From Endocalyx cinctus (Eukaryota > Ascomycota > Sordariomycetes > Amphisphaeriales > Apiosporaceae): 64,000 nucleotides of DNA. The stretch is taken from the NCBI GenBank assembly GCA_001600455.1, contig BCKC01000003.1, positions 2,428,168 to 2,492,167 on the forward strand, in the 5' to 3' direction. The position numbers were made by a program, and so were the translations under genes. Shown piece by piece: positions 42,437-56,804 of this stretch; position 1 is the first letter of the stretch, and every line of letters begins with the position of its first letter. Under the pieces are notes generated by a model. The model searched no databases. It was not told where the DNA came from and worked only from the letters and a program-made list of their open reading frames with translations.

Positions 42437-43840
42437 TGAGTGGTAAGTTGCTGCAAAGTTGATCGATTTTCTGTTGGTTAGTTCATGATAAATTCTTACT
42501 GGATAGTATGAAATGAAAAACTTAGACTAGGGTATGAGAAGAAATAATCATCATTAAAGCTGAAAATATGAACTGTAGTCCTCTAGAAATATCATTATTC
42601 AAGTAACATCAATTCTCATTTATAATTGTCGTCATTAGTCCAACATCATGTCTGTAATACTTTTGAAGATTGTAATATATATTGGTCTCTTGATACGACG
42701 TTAACGTCAAACTCGGCTATCTGCATTCTGTGTGCTGTGGTTCTGAAGCGCAGGCATACGTGCTGCAACGTTCAACTTACATCACCACGAGACAAGCAAA
42801 TAATGAAGGGGTGAAGAGGTCTACGATATCGGAAGCATTCTGATGTAGAGGCTTGCCGATATTGCCGAAAATATGCCTAACATACGCGGAAATAAGTAGG
42901 AGGCAAATTGTTTTCCTATCATGTGCAGTCTCTAGCAATTGCCAAGAATCCGCGTCGTCTTGTCATTTTTAGCTTTTGATAGGGTGAATTTTCATCGATA
43001 TACTTGAAAAAATTTATCATCTTTTAAGCACGCTATTTGCTACTCATTAGCGAGGTTATACCTGTGACTCGGAATTACGGAAGCTTTAACGGCTCTTGAC
43101 GGACTTTTCTCCAGGAGTCAATAACTACAGTATGTTGTGGTGCGAACGTTCTAGAAGCCGAGACCATGCCTAGAAGAGCCAAGGGCTTTAATGGCTTGTG
43201 AACACTTGGGGCCAAGGCGTAAGGATACTTCGATCAGTCGATATATCCTCTATTACGCGGCGCAAAACGTCGGGTTACCACATACCACCAAGCCTTGCGA
43301 ATGCACTCCCCACAACTAGTCAATTTCGTAGAGCCTCTTCGTGTGGCCTGTTTCTTGGAATATTGACGTATTTTTGCTTGGGATAGGACGCGTGCCAATG
43401 TTATTGTGGTGCCATTAACCAATCAAATCTTCAATTCGTCCATCGAAGCTACAGCATATGGAAATTCTCGTGGCTTATCATATCTACGAGCTTTTGATCA
43501 GTATGCCTATGATGCTGCTAAGCTCTTGGGTTTTTCTTGGCCATGACTTGAGATATGGGATAGATCGGCCTTGTTTACCATTGAAGCAGAGCCTTCAGAT
43601 GTACATAAGAGAGACATCCCTTCTGGAAATCCTAAATTATGAGATTAAAAGAGTTCTCCAAATTGTCTACACATGCGACTGAAATCCCGAGCCTTGAAAC
43701 GGGAAACGATACTGTCTTTTATGTTATAAGTAGACGTATATGGAATATTCTCCTGGTCAGGTTGTTCCTCGTATGCATTTTTCGGAACCTAGATCCTTGA
43801 ATTACGCCGTATACACAGAGTTGTAGCTCTAGCCTATGAA
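42437..43840. promoter_or_regulatory. upstream region of the ENA ATPase with GCCAAG sites
   Basis: 1.4 kb before the P-type ATPase start. Three matches to the PacC core 5'-GCCARG-3' occur: GCCAAG at 43178-43183 and 43211-43216 (plus) and at 43536-43541 (minus). ENA sodium pumps are induced at alkaline pH through PacC/Rim101 in other ascomycetes, so the sites fit. About one chance match per kilobase is expected. No coding frame here shows a domain. Confidence 0.35.
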
Positions 43841-46800
43841 ATGGCTGGCGAGTTTGAGCGCCATCCATTTCTGTTATCCGTTGAGGATGTCGTGAAGAGT
43901 CTGGATACAGATGTTGAAAAAGGTCTTTCCTCGGCGAAAGTTGCCGAGCTTCAGCAGAAATACCCGCCGAATGAACTGGATGTTGGTGGTTCCATTCCTT
44001 GGTACAAGATCTTTTTGAGGCAATTGTTCAATGCAATGATTCTTGTGAGTAGACTCCATGTTAGCTTTCTGTCTATTAAATGTTTCTTTGGTCACTAATT
44101 ACAAGACAAGGTTTTGTTCTTTGCTATGGGCCTTAGTTTCGGTATTAAAGATTATGTCGAAGGAGGCGTTCTCTTAGCTGTCATTATTCTTAACGTGTCA
44201 ATTGGGTTCTTTCAGGAGTATGGCGCTGAGAAAAAGATGGACGCCCTTAAAGCCCTCTCTTCCCCAAGTGCTATGGTTATCCGAGATGGAAAGACACAAG
44301 TTATTCCCAAGTAAGTGGATCGCTTCATCGTAAATCAACGCCAAAATAATCATAATAATAATAACTTGGCTGACTTTTGGTAGTGGTCAAGTTGTACCCG
44401 GAGAAATCGTTATGTTGAAGATGGGTGATACCATCCCTGCCGACGTCCGGGTTTTCGAAGCCATGAATCTATCTGCCGACGAACAATCGCTCACCGGAGA
44501 ATCTATCCCCGTCGAAAAGATCGTGGAGCCTCTAGAGGATGAAGAGCTGGGCATTGGAGATCGCGTGAATATAGCTTATGGTACGACTACGGTTCGGAAG
44601 GGCCGTGGCCGAGGTGTCGTGATAGCCACTGGAATGCAAACCGAGGTCGGTAAGATTGCTGCCTCGACGGCTAAGAAGCATCGTAAAGCCGGACGGTCGA
44701 TGAGTTATAAGAAATACGGAAAGCGACAGCCAATTATTGGTCTTACAAAACGTATCTATGACTTCTTCGGCAAGTTCCTTGGCCTCACCGAAGGAACGCC
44801 GCTGCAGATCAAGTTGTCGAAATTGGCCTATATGCTGTTCGGATGCGCCCTCCTGCTAGCCGTTATCGTGTTTGCTGTGAACAAGTTCAACACGCCACCT
44901 GAGGTTGTCATCTATGCTATCAGTACTGGAATTGCTATCATCCCGGAATCCCTTGTCGCGTAAGTGAAACGGACGACGCTGGTGGATAAGATGGGGGAGA
45001 GAAATCATTGCTAACTCGTCGCATAGGGTTCTAACTATCACCATGGTTGTAGCCGTGACCGTCATGAGAAAAGCCAATGTGGTTGTCCGTGATCTTTCGG
45101 CCCTCGAAGCCCTTGGTGGCGTTACCAACATCTGTTCTGACAAAACCGGCACGTTGACTCAAGGAGCTATGATTGTCAGAAAAGTATGGATACCTGCCAA
45201 ATCGATCTACGCCGTGAAGGATTCTAAGCATCCTAGCGACCCGACCGAGGGCACCGTTACGGTATCAGAAGTAAAAGACCAAACCGAGGAGTCGGAGAAA
45301 AAACGTGATTTCGACCAAGAGCGAAGCGCAGCTACATTGAAGTTTGATGTACCCGACGAGAAACTGCATCCTAAACCTAAGAATAGTCTCGATGGGGAAA
45401 GACAAGCCACTATGAACCCGGAGCTCGAAGCTTTCCTTCTTTCTGCTGCCCTATGTAACCTGGCTACCGTGAGAAAGGACCCTGATCCCAAAGACGACCA
45501 GCCTGAATGGCAAGTGACTGGAGAACCTACGGAGATCGCTCTCCAAGTCTTTGCTCATCGCTTCCAGAAAGGGAAGAAATCCACCGAAGCTCAGGGTTGG
45601 AAACAACTCGCCGAGTTCCCCTTCGACAGCAGTATCAAGCGAATGTCTGTTATCTACGATGGGCCAGGTTTGGATCACAGCATGGTGTTCACAAAAGGGG
45701 CGGTGGAGCGCATCATTGATCTCTGCACCAGCGTCGGTTCCGGAAGCGCCCAAGAACCTATGACAGACGAGTACAAGGAGCGTATCTTGAGTCAGATGAA
45801 TGTTTTTGCTAGCCAAGGTCAGCGTGTCCTAGCTATAGCATCTCGGCCTTGGGAAGGAAAATATGAGAAAACCGGCTCCAGCAATCCAGGTGATGACGAG
45901 GAGCTCCGTAAGAGTGTTGAGTCTGATCTCACCCTCCTTGGTTTGGCCGGAATTTACGACCCACCTAGAAGGGAAACTACGCCAGCTATTGCCGAATGTT
46001 CTAGTGCAGGCATTAAGGTGCACATGCTCACAGGTGACCATCCTTCAACCGCCGAGGCTATTGCCAAGGAGGTTGGTATCATTCCACGCAATCTAGGTAT
46101 TCTGGGCCACGAAGTAGCAAGCACGGTGGTGCAGAAAGCTAGCGACTTTGACAAACTTTCTGAAGCTGAAATTGATGCCTTACCTGAACTTCCTCTTGTA
46201 CTTGCCCGTTGTGCCCCTGATACCAAGACACGCATGATCGAAGCTCTTCGGCGTCGTTCGGCCTACATGGCTATGACTGGAGACGGTGTTAATGATGCCC
46301 CTTCACTTTCGCGCGCGGACGTTGGAATTGCGATGGGTTCCGGATCTGACGTCGCAAAATCTGCGGCCAAGATCGTGTTAACAGACGATAAATTCAACTC
46401 CATCGTTGCCGCTATCCGCGAGGGTCGTCGAATGTTCGACAATATCCAAAAATTCATTCTTCACTTGCTCACATCCAACGTAGGGGAGGTTATCTTGCTG
46501 ATCGCCGGTCTTGGATTCCAAGACTCATCTGGATTCTCCGTCTTCCCTATTTCACCCCTAGAAATCCTTTGGATCAATCTCATAACTTCGTCATTCCCCG
46601 CATTTGGCCTCGGTCGTGAACAAGCAGCACGTGATGTGATGCGCAAACCACCACACGACCGAAAGCGCGGCGTCTTCACGAACCAGATTCTTATCGATAT
46701 GGTCGTCTACGGTACTCTCATGGGTACTTTGACCTTACTATCGTTCGTAGTTGTGATTTGGGGCGCCAATGATGGACAGTTGGGAGAGAATTGCAACAAA

Positions 46801-47304
46801 TCCTACTCGGAATCGTGCATGCCCGTTTTCCGTGCACGAGCGACTGTATTTGCTGAGATCACCTGGCTCATTCTTATCAGTGCTTGGGAATTCAAAAACA
46901 TCCGACGATCCATGTTCAGACTAAACCCGGACAGCGAGAGCAAATTCCCACTATTCAAGGACTTGTATGAAAATAAATTCCTTTTTTGGGCTGTCGTCAT
47001 TGGTGCATTGAGTGTATTCCCGGTGGTTTATATTCCTGTTGTTAATACGAATGTGTTTAAACACACGGGAATCTCGTGGGAATGGGCTATCGTCGTCGTA
47101 GCGACTATTCTCTTCGTTTCAGGAATGGAACTTTGGAAATTGATCAAGAGAGAGTTCCACCTCCTCGAGGACAAAGCAGTCGTCAGCGGAGCCTTCTCTC
47201 AAGGAAGCGAAGAGGGTGGACGGAAGTTCCACCATACTTTCAGTATGGGAAGTCTAAAGAGTTGGAGGAGTATCGGGAGAAAGGATACCACGGAAAAGAA
47301 ATAA
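43841..47304 (+). CDS. ENA-type Na+/K+ P-type ATPase (type IID)
   Basis: Exons 43841-44044, 44111-44310, 44384-44959 and 45027-47304 give 1085 residues, the usual ENA length. Introns are 66, 73 and 67 nt with GTGAGT/GTAAGT donors. The N-terminal cation-ATPase domain is followed by actuator motif SLTGES. Transmembrane segment 4 carries IIPESLV, the phosphorylation site Asp365 is in SDKTGTLTQG, and the hinge motif TGDGVNDAPSL and C-terminal spans follow. The IIPESLV segment and the close fit to fungal ENA pumps, rather than SERCA or PMR1, support export of Na+ (and K+/Li+) at the plasma membrane. Such pumps are important at high pH, where a proton gradient cannot drive Na+/H+ antiport. All catalytic motifs are intact. 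Confidence 0.95.
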
Positions 47305-48143
47305 AATTGAAATACTGGGAAGAAAGATAGACAGTTGTAAGATGAATGTTAGGTGGTCTTATCACTCTTAACAAGCGCTATCTAGTCCGAGGGAGATGCT
47401 GTCTAGAATGTTACGGTGCAGAGAGAGGTAGTATTGAGGGGATTATTCGTCTCTTTAAGAGGAAAAGATTCATCTAATAGATACCCGGAAGTGATAATTT
47501 TAGAAAGTAAGATAGTTTTTGAATTTACAAGATTTAGAAAGTTGGGATAAACTTGTCAAAATCATCGTTAGATGAAACGCAATGCAACTCTTTTCTGCAA
47601 TCACCACGCGTTTTACTAGTAAACACACGCTTTTCTAGAAGATTGTGCACAAATACATAAAAAGAGAAATGAGATTATGAGTTATTCAGTATGAGTTATT
47701 CAGGATCATATGCTTGCATTAGGGTCTCGTAAGAAAATATGAAAATACAAGATAATCATCCATGGATGGAAGTAATCAAGTTCCAGACGGCCTGACGGCC
47801 AAACAGCCGGACAGTTTACACATTAAATTGTGCCACACCTACTGCGCCACATTTAGATATGGCGCTTCACCCAATTCTACGCTAAGGGACCCCGGGACCT
47901 TAGTAAGTGGTCCAGCTTCGTGTCGTGTTCAATTAATTTATTCCTACCGCGAACTGCCCCCTAAGCTTGGGTCGATCTCCTTACTTTAACCACCAACTTC
48001 AATCCACTCCTTTACTTTAATTAATTATTCTCTTCTCAATCGTCAACTTATTCTCTTCTCAATCGTCAACTTTGAATCCGATTCACTTTATTCTCTCTTC
48101 TTTATTTATTTTATTTGTAATTAATAACCCCCCGTACCTGAAA
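47305..48143. other. intergenic/promoter region of DPM1
   Basis: 839 bp between two plus-strand genes. It holds a 75-codon frame (47762-47989) that I take as chance, a tandem 23-bp duplication (48027-48072), and a CT-rich stretch just before the DPM1 start, typical of fungal housekeeping promoters. Confidence 0.55.
48027..48072 (+). repeat. 23-bp tandem duplication in the DPM1 promoter
   Basis: The unit ATTCTCTTCTCAATCGTCAA plus CTT occurs twice head to tail (48027-48049 and 48050-48072) with no mismatch, ending 71 nt before the start codon. An exact copy implies a recent event. It may duplicate a pyrimidine-rich promoter or 5'UTR element. Confidence 0.85.
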
Positions 48144-49020
<877 letters not shown>

Positions 49021-49309
49021 AGAAACTGGAAACACTATATTAAAGAGTCACGTCTACAGGGTTAAGCTTTAAGTAGGAGTCCTGGCGTTGGACGGATCGG
49101 GCATGTGTACAACAACAAAAAGAACAAAAGAATAATAATCTTGAAATGTCAAGATATCCTGCTACAAAATCTACAATGGCATTTTCACAGACGACATGGC
49201 ACAGAACCCGCTCCCCGTCTCAAAAATTTAATAAATTGACTCTAGAGTTAATTCTTTTTTTTTTTCTTAATTGTGATAAATTTACGGTGCCCCTTATTTT
49301 CTGAATAGC

Positions 49310-50288
49310 CTACATATTGCGACCACCAGTCACCATGATCGTCTGACCCGTCACATAAGAAAACAAGGGACTGCAGACGGCCAAAATTGCGCTCGCGGCC
49401 TCCGACGGCGCTCCGGGTCTCCGCAGGGGAATATCTGCATACATGAGGGGGCCCGCCTTCTTAGTCTGCGCCTCAGGAATGCCAACGCTGATCTTCTCGC
49501 CTCCAGGGCCCGTAACAAACGCTCCATTTTCCTTCGCCTGGGTGAGCCTGGTCTGGATATGTCCGAAAGCGACGGTATTAGCTCTGACGCCGAACTGGGG
49601 GCCCCATTCCTTAGCGATCGCCTTAGTCATGCCGGCGACGCCCGCTTTGGCCAGGGAGTAGTTGATCTGACCCGCGTTACCGTGGATGCCGCTGGTGCTG
49701 CTAATGTTGACGATGTTGCGGGGCTCGCCGTCGCGCACGCGGAAGTAGGGTGCGGCTTCGCGCACCAGCTTGAAGGGCGCCGTCCCGTGCAGCGCCACGA
49801 TCGTGTCCCACTGCTTGTCCGTCATCTTGTGGATCACCCCGTCCCATGTGTAGCCGGCGTTGTTGACGATGATGTGGATCTTGCCGCCCCCGAACTCGGC
49901 CGCCCGGGCCACGAGTTTCTTCGGATACTCCGCGTCCAATATGTCGCCCGGGACGGCGATCGCGCTCCCTCCCGAGGCGTTTATCTCCGCTGCTACGGAT
50001 TCCGCCTTTCCTGTTACGAGAAGAATTCGTTTTTAGTTATGCATTCTTGATCCCGTATTGCCCTTCAACCAAATTGGTTTTGTAGATTATTAAACGATAC
50101 CACGAGAGTAATTCAATCATACCTGCATCAATGTCGGAGATAACGACCTTCGCGCCCTCGTTCGCGAATAACCGCGCTGCTTCCGCCCCAATCCCTTGTC
50201 CGCTACCAGTTATAATGGCAGTTTGTCCCGCCAGCATACCCTTCGGGTAGTTCAGGTGAGCTGCTATTTTGGCTACCCGTTCGGCCAT
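49310..50288 (-). CDS. classical short-chain dehydrogenase/reductase (FabG-like)
   Basis: Exons 50288-50123 and 50010-49310 (intron 50011-50122, donor GTATGA, acceptor AACAG) give 288 residues. Joining the exons gives VVISDIDAGKAESVAAEINA without a shift. It has all classical SDR elements: the cofactor motif TGSGQGIG, NNAG, catalytic Ser in NISSTSG, and YSLAK (Tyr-x3-Lys). The N-terminus MAERVAKIAAHLNYPKGML is a recognisable start of a fungal SDR group. It should be an NAD(P)-dependent oxidoreductase; substrate unknown. An insert (VTGPGGEKISVGIPEAQ) sits in the substrate loop. Convergent with DPM1, 289 bp apart. There is no clear C-terminal peroxisomal signal (ends GGRNM). Confidence 0.9.
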
Positions 50289-53200
50289 CTTAACACCCTT
50301 TATCTCTTCGTCTCTTCGTCTTCTTTAAAATTGACCAGGGGTGGTATACGGACAAACTCTAGGATTGCTGGAATCGTCTCGTGTTCTTTTCTTTATTTAT
50401 TCCTTTATTTTATTTTCAATTGTCGACAAAGATAATGATAGCTATTACAGGAGTATGTACAGACTAGATTGCTTGAGAGCACCTTTATGATAGTATTGGA
50501 GAGGAAATCCATTGATCACACCGCACAGCTACCCCAAATATCTCAACCCCAGACACCAACCCTGCCGAGGTTCCCCGCCAATTTCGGTCAAATCGACTCC
50601 CAGTAAACGTATCGCCGACTCTTTTTTTTTTTTCTTGACCCTTACTTTCACTTACACGTTATAACCTAGGTAAGTATATCTCGTATGCTTTAACCACTCA
50701 TTAATAGCTCCCGAGGTCCATCGGAAATATGCTTTAAAGAATGAAAGCCAAGTACTACATAAAAACGCCATCTAAAAAGTTAACCAAATCTTCTGTGGCC
50801 TCAGACACTTAATTATTGAGTATCGAATATTTGGTTAGTAATTAGATAGAACAAGAAGGTTAATAACCAATGAAGGACTGTTATGCTCTTAAACTCTACT
50901 ACTTCCCAACTGCTGGGCTCTGTCTACGTAACTAAGCTTACTCTAGAATCCCACGTACACCCAACTCTTACATAAAATCGCCGTGAAGCACCAAGTGTGA
51001 GATACGTTGGAGTGCGTAGCGGTGAAACATCAGTATAGTTTAAGAGCCTAATAATTATTTTTAATTCGTGACCTCCATATTCTATCAATGAGGTGGATGA
51101 CTCCCCTTTATATAGACGTGCTTCGCTTAAGCTACACTCGGGATAGCTATAGGTGAGCAGCTAAAACAAGTCGACGAACTAATATTCCTAATAGTAAGCC
51201 AAACTTGCAAGCCGAACTCTATCAAACTCGGTTTTCATCTTCCGCTGAAATGATTATTCTGTTTTATAGTAAATTATATGATCATAAGAACTGCGCCGAC
51301 CTTTTGTCTCTTGCTTAATTCATGGCTCGTGTTACTTTCAAAAGAGACACGAAGCATTAAGTTGATGGAGTTCAGCAGGTAAATGCAATACGCTTATAAA
51401 GATAGAGGAATGTAACTTTATATCGAACTTCAATCTTCTGTTTCTTCCCCAGAGCGGGTGGAAAGCATGTACTTATGTTAACGAATGTTGCGTTAACAAG
51501 TGCCAGTGGAGCCCAAGCTAATTAATCCCAGAAGTTATGAATTGCCTCCTCTGAGCGTTTACGATGATATCGTAAGAACATACCATGTTATTCATCTTGG
51601 GAGGGCCTAAAGGACTAGGTTTGTTTAGCTACACCAACTCGCTAAAAATCCAAAGTGATATAGTGTAGGAGTGACGAGTAATGAGTTCTCGTCTATTTAA
51701 AGAGCTCAAAACTTGCTGTTTGAGTGGGAAAGCTGGTTTGAAAGTGATTTTATAGCGTATTGGCGGTAGTCGAACGAAGCTTATCAAGACAGCAGCAGAT
51801 TGCCGAACAGATTCTTCGGTTTTTCTTTCTCGGTCGTAAATGTAATCTATCGCGTTAACATAAAAACCGGACTTGCATGACTGAATAATACTGGACAATA
51901 TAGAGGATGGCCGCCGCTTGGCAATCATCTTATCGTCGCTCTTTTGAGACTCTTCCGCCGTTCTCCACCGGGGCTGTACCTATTCCTACTAGAAATAAGA
52001 CTTTCATCAGTGCGTTCATCCCAGATCTCATGAAGAGTTATGATCTGGTAAGAATAAAACGATCAATCCCATACAATTAGAATTGTAAACCAGAATAGTT
52101 GTTAGGTACGACAGTATCGAGCTAACTGTTAGATCGTATCATTAACAAGACAATTTGATAATATGGATAATATATGAAAGAATGGCGAACCAAATAATTT
52201 ACACCATTGGGCTGGAAAGACTGCTCACTTACTCATAGATAGCTACTCTGTAGGATAACGTATACTTTCCATAGCCTTTGGGCTTCTCGCTCCTCCCGCC
52301 AAGAACCATAATTTCGCCGATAAATAAAAATTCGATCCGATTTTTGGAGCGAGAAACTTACACAGTAAATAATCTCTTCGTTCATAGAGTCATAAACACT
52401 TATTCATTATCGCAAGGTTGTCTCCTTATACCTCATTTTCCCCTCAACCGTTCTTCATCTAGTTGTCTGACCCTGGCGGGTACGGTCACTGTATCCACCT
52501 ATCCTCTCCATATCTAAGATCACACGCTGATTATCCTGACCTGTGAATACCTTCTCAGGATTCCGATGCCACGGCAGTCGCGCGTGCTCCACTGCGCTTT
52601 ATATGTAGACGAGCCCTATTCCTTGCTACATATATGTTTAATAGAAATCTTGTTCTTCCCCAGTTTCCTGTCCGAGCGCGATTGTTTTAACCTAATCACG
52701 GGTGTTATTTAATCCTGGTGTAGTTTTCGGCCGAAGAGATGCCTCGCTTAGTTATGAAGAGAGATAATTGTATCTTAAATAAACCTATTCTCTTAACCTA
52801 CCTATTATGCATATTTCATCTCACCATGAGCTCTAAATCTTGCTTTAGAACCCTGCATCGTTAATCGTATATAATCCTTCAATCAAAAACACAATTATTC
52901 ATACTGCAATCATATGCTTCCTCCTCGGAATCAGGCTTTCATCATAGTACACTAACCAAAAAGATACCCTGGTCCTCGTTATATCCGGCAGAGTAACTTC
53001 AAAGTTACCATGGTATTGTACCTTACCGATTCCAGATCTTAAGATCTTGGCCAAGCGCCTAGGGGCTTGTCGACTTTAAGTAGAGTAAATAGTTTATTTT
53101 CATCACGATAATGCAATACCACCTTCCCACTCAGTAAAGCTTCCCGGCGGTATATGTAGTCGATTTACAATGGCATTGCCTACCTCCATTTTCAAGTCAG

Positions 53201-53371
53201 AATGGCGATGCGTTATCGGAGAGTGTAGTCCAACGCGACCCGAAATCATCGGAGATGATGTACTTTAGGGAACTATATATCTAGCCTCCTCGTGCTCGTT
53301 CATAAATAGTTCTTGCAAGCTGTCTTCGCGTCAGGCGTGGGATTAGAGCGATCTTCTCATTTCTAGACACA
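50289..53371. other. 3.1-kb intergenic region
   Basis: An AT-rich stretch between the SDR (minus) and subtilase (plus) starts. Frames present (for example 51629-51928, minus, 99 codons with ATG) show no domain and have non-coding-like composition. No repeat ends or RNA genes recognised. Confidence 0.55.
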
Positions 53372-56300
53372 ATGGCTCTTAGCAGGCTCATTTCTGTTGC
53401 CGCCTCTCTCCTCCTCGTGAGGACGGGGTTAGCATCTTTCCCCGATGATACCATCGTGCCCCTAAACGAAGCGAAGTCATTTCCCACGAGTGGCAGATAT
53501 ATTGTACAGCTGTCTCCGGGAAGCTCTTCTCCATTCCGAAAGCGGGATGGTAGCATGGTAATTATATCACCCTGATGACAAGTATGTCTTGACAGAACTG
53601 ACGTAACTGTGAATCAGGACGCGGACAGCCTACTCTCAACCGTCTCGAACACAGTTGGGGGCGAGCCGGCCAACGTACTAACTCTCGACTCCACGCTCTT
53701 TCAAGGTGTCGCGTTCGATCTGGCAGAAATCAATGCCACCTCGATTACGCAGATCCAGGCCTTACCGGGCGTCAAGGGCGCGTGGCCCGCCGGAATTATA
53801 ACCGTTCCCGAATCCGCTACCGAGCCCGTATTCGAGTCATCCGGCCGACCTACATGGTCTGCCCACTATATGACGCACGTTAACGAGCTTCACGAACGGG
53901 GACTCATCGGATCAGATATAATTGTCGCCATAGTGGACACGGGGGTGGACTACATGCACCCTGATCTCGGCGGTGGCTTCGGTGCCGGCTTCAAGGTCGA
54001 AGGCGGCTGGGACTTGGTCGGTGACGACTACGCGCCGAGTGGTTCACTGACCCCAGATCCCTACCCGAATGACTGCAACGGCCACGGAACGCACGTCTCA
54101 GGTATTGTGGGTAGTAGCAACCAGTACAATCCTGGCGTGGCGCCCGACGCGCGCCTTCGCATGTACCGTGTCTTTGGATGCGGCGATTCCACGACCGAAG
54201 ATGTGATCATAGCGGCCTATCTCAAGGCCTACGAAGACGGTGCCGATATCATCAGCGCCTCTCTCGGATCCGACAGGGGCTTCCCATACACCCCCACCAC
54301 CGAGGTCTTGTCCATGATCCAGGCAGCTGGCGTCTTTGTCTCTGTTGCAGCCGGTAACAGCGGCACAGACGGTGCTTTTTTGACTAGTAGCTTGGCTAAC
54401 GCCATAGATGTCACTGCTGTCGGTAGCGTGGAGCACACAGACGTAGCTGCATGGACAGTCAACGCGACCTCCAGCAACGGCACAATCCGAGAAATTGTAT
54501 ACACGCCCTGGCAAGGTGATAAGTTCGCCCTCAACAGCACCGCCCCAGGCTACTTCTATAATGATACCGCCAACCAACCGGTCTGCTGGGGCCAGCAGAC
54601 AAAGATTCCTGACGACCAGATCATGCTGCTACCCCGGGGCAACTGCTCCTTCTACCAAATGGATATCACGCTGACTTTTAGCGTTAAGTGGGCGTTCTTC
54701 TACAACTTTGAAAACGCTTCGTACTACTATCCCGAGCGAATCATTGTCGATGCAGGTATCCAGGCCAACAACATAGCAGTCATTAGCTACGAAGACGGCA
54801 TGTGGCTTCTCAGCCAGCACGAGAACGGCTTTGACGTCACGTACGACTTCACGGAAGAGAGCCGACCAGTAGAAGTGACGCATAATGGCTACGGCGGCGG
54901 AGCACTCAGCTACTATTCCTCCTGGGGACCGACCCTGGATGCCCGCATGAAACCTGAAGTTGCGGCTCCTGGTGGCTTGATCTTGTCGACCTATCCTGTG
55001 GATCTGGGCAGTTATGCCATTCTCTCCGGGACAAGCATGGCTACTCCATACATCGCCGGCGTCGCTGCTCTCTACTTCTCATCTCGTGGGGGTCGATCTG
55101 AGGGCTCGGCTCTCGAGCTCCACAACAGACTTGCCACGGGTGCCGAACCCCTACTAAGCCACATCGAGGGTGGAGGCATTGCACCCGTGGCCCATGCTGG
55201 GCCCGGGTTGGTTAACGCAGTTAAAGTCATCGACTACACAACTACAGTAGAGCCTCTTGCGATTTTGCTCAACGATACGGATCACTTTCAAGGCACTCAC
55301 ACCGTGACGGTTTCAAACAAGGGTACCGAGGATGTGACCTACCAGATTCTCCATGAAGTCCGATCTACCATCTTGACAAAGCCCCAGGCCAATCCTTGGG
55401 TAGGGCTTGAGCCACCAACGAGTGTAGCGGAAGGCGATGTAGCCAACGTCCAGGTATCTGTTCAGAACCTCACCGTTCCAGCTGGTGGAACAGCAGACTT
55501 TGTCGTCACCATAACGGAACCAGCAGAAATAGACCCCGCTATTCTTCCAGTTTATGGCGGAGCAATTCTTCTCTTCGGAAGCAACGCAGAAGCCTTACGG
55601 GTGACCTATCTCGGTAAGTGAAGAAATTCCCTTTGTTTTATCCATCAAAAACATATTCATATGCTTATCCGTATAAATCCTCTTTGCAGGCGTCAAAGGC
55701 TCTATTTACGGAAGTAATATTTGGGAAATGGAACGAGGTACTCCCCTATTTTTGGACCAGAATACCGGCGATTATCTAGAGGATGATGCTGTCTTTCAGT
55801 TGAGTCCAAGCAATGCTGTTCCACTCGGATACTATAACGCTCTTTGGGCCTCTGAGGAATTAAGTTTTGACGTGAGTTGTTTCAGATTTCTTTCTCATAT
55901 ATATACGCTCCAGCAAATGATTCGTACTTGACTATTCTTACTAACTACGACTTCTTTCTCTATTCAGTTTGTAGAAACTGACTGGACCGAGGATGACTGG
56001 GTATACCCGCCCGTTCCCGGAAAGAACAAATTCGTCGGATCTTGCATGGCACCTGCGGGTTCTAGCTACAACAGCTTCCCATTTTACTACCACCCACGCT
56101 TCACCGCTGGCCTCTACGCCGTGCCCAGCCTGAACTTCAGCGACGGCTCTCCCCTGGAAGAAGGCAGTTATCGCATGCTCGGTCGAGTGTTGCGCACCTT
56201 CGGCAACAGGGAGAATATCACAGACTGGCAACATAAAGTGTCTCCCGTGTTTAGTTTCGTCAAGCCGCCACCGTCTAACACGACTACCACCCCCACGCCG

Positions 56301-56804
56301 ACTCCTACACCCACCAGTACCACTATACCAACGCCAACAGGGCCCCTTCCACCGCTGGCCACTTGCGGTGAATCGACCCTCATGACCATTACTGCCGCCG
56401 TTGATAACACTACATACGGCTTACAGCCGTACTCAAACTTCCTCGCGTACGACTTCCTGGGCACGGCGTCCCACTACGAGGAGTTCGCACTCTACGATGG
56501 GGACGGCAGCGGCCGCCTGAAGACCCGTCTGCTTGACTCGGGTGCCGACGTCTTCGCCTCCGTCCACAGCAACGACAACAGTCTTGTGTACATGTACGCC
56601 TCTGACAAAGTTATCTCCCCTTGGTCATACCTCAACTGCACAGTGGGTGATGATGATGTGCTCACCTGCGTATCGGGAGACAAGACGCTCTTCTACAGCT
56701 GCGCGGAACAGAACACCATCGTTATTCGTCACGGCCTAGTCATTCAGGATGGCTGTACGGAGGTGAAGCTTATTGCTGAGAAGAAGGATATGAACTGCTC
56801 TTAA
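53372..56804 (+). CDS. secreted subtilisin-like serine protease (S8) with PA insert and C-terminal module
   Basis: Exons 53372-53557, 53618-55613, 55690-55871 and 55968-56804 give 1066 residues; introns are 60, 76 and 96 nt. Residues 1-21 are a signal peptide (ends GLA), and an inhibitor-like propeptide with a KR site follows. The catalytic triad is Asp169 (VAIVDTGVDYMHPDL), His218 (NGHGTHVSG) and Ser535 (SGTSMATP), with the oxyanion Asn in AAGNSG. A protease-associated-type insert separates His and Ser (about 350-450). An Fn3-like beta region follows Ser. The last exon has a Thr/Pro linker (around TTTTPTPTPTPTSTT) and a Cys-containing module of about 150 residues that I cannot name. The whole resembles the Vpr-like large subtilases of ascomycetes, used to degrade external protein. 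Several N-glycosylation sequons are present. Confidence 0.93.

Noticed and set aside
47762..47989. 75-codon ATG frame upstream of DPM1
   Set aside because: No domain, no homology-like motif, and it sits in the promoter stretch of DPM1.
49310..50288. Suspected frameshift at the SDR intron boundary
   Set aside because: Recounting the T run at 49980-49982 as three bases restores one frame through INASGG; the gene is intact.
51629..51928. 99-codon minus-strand ATG frame in the 3-kb gap
   Set aside because: No domain or coding-like composition, and no supporting splice structure nearby.
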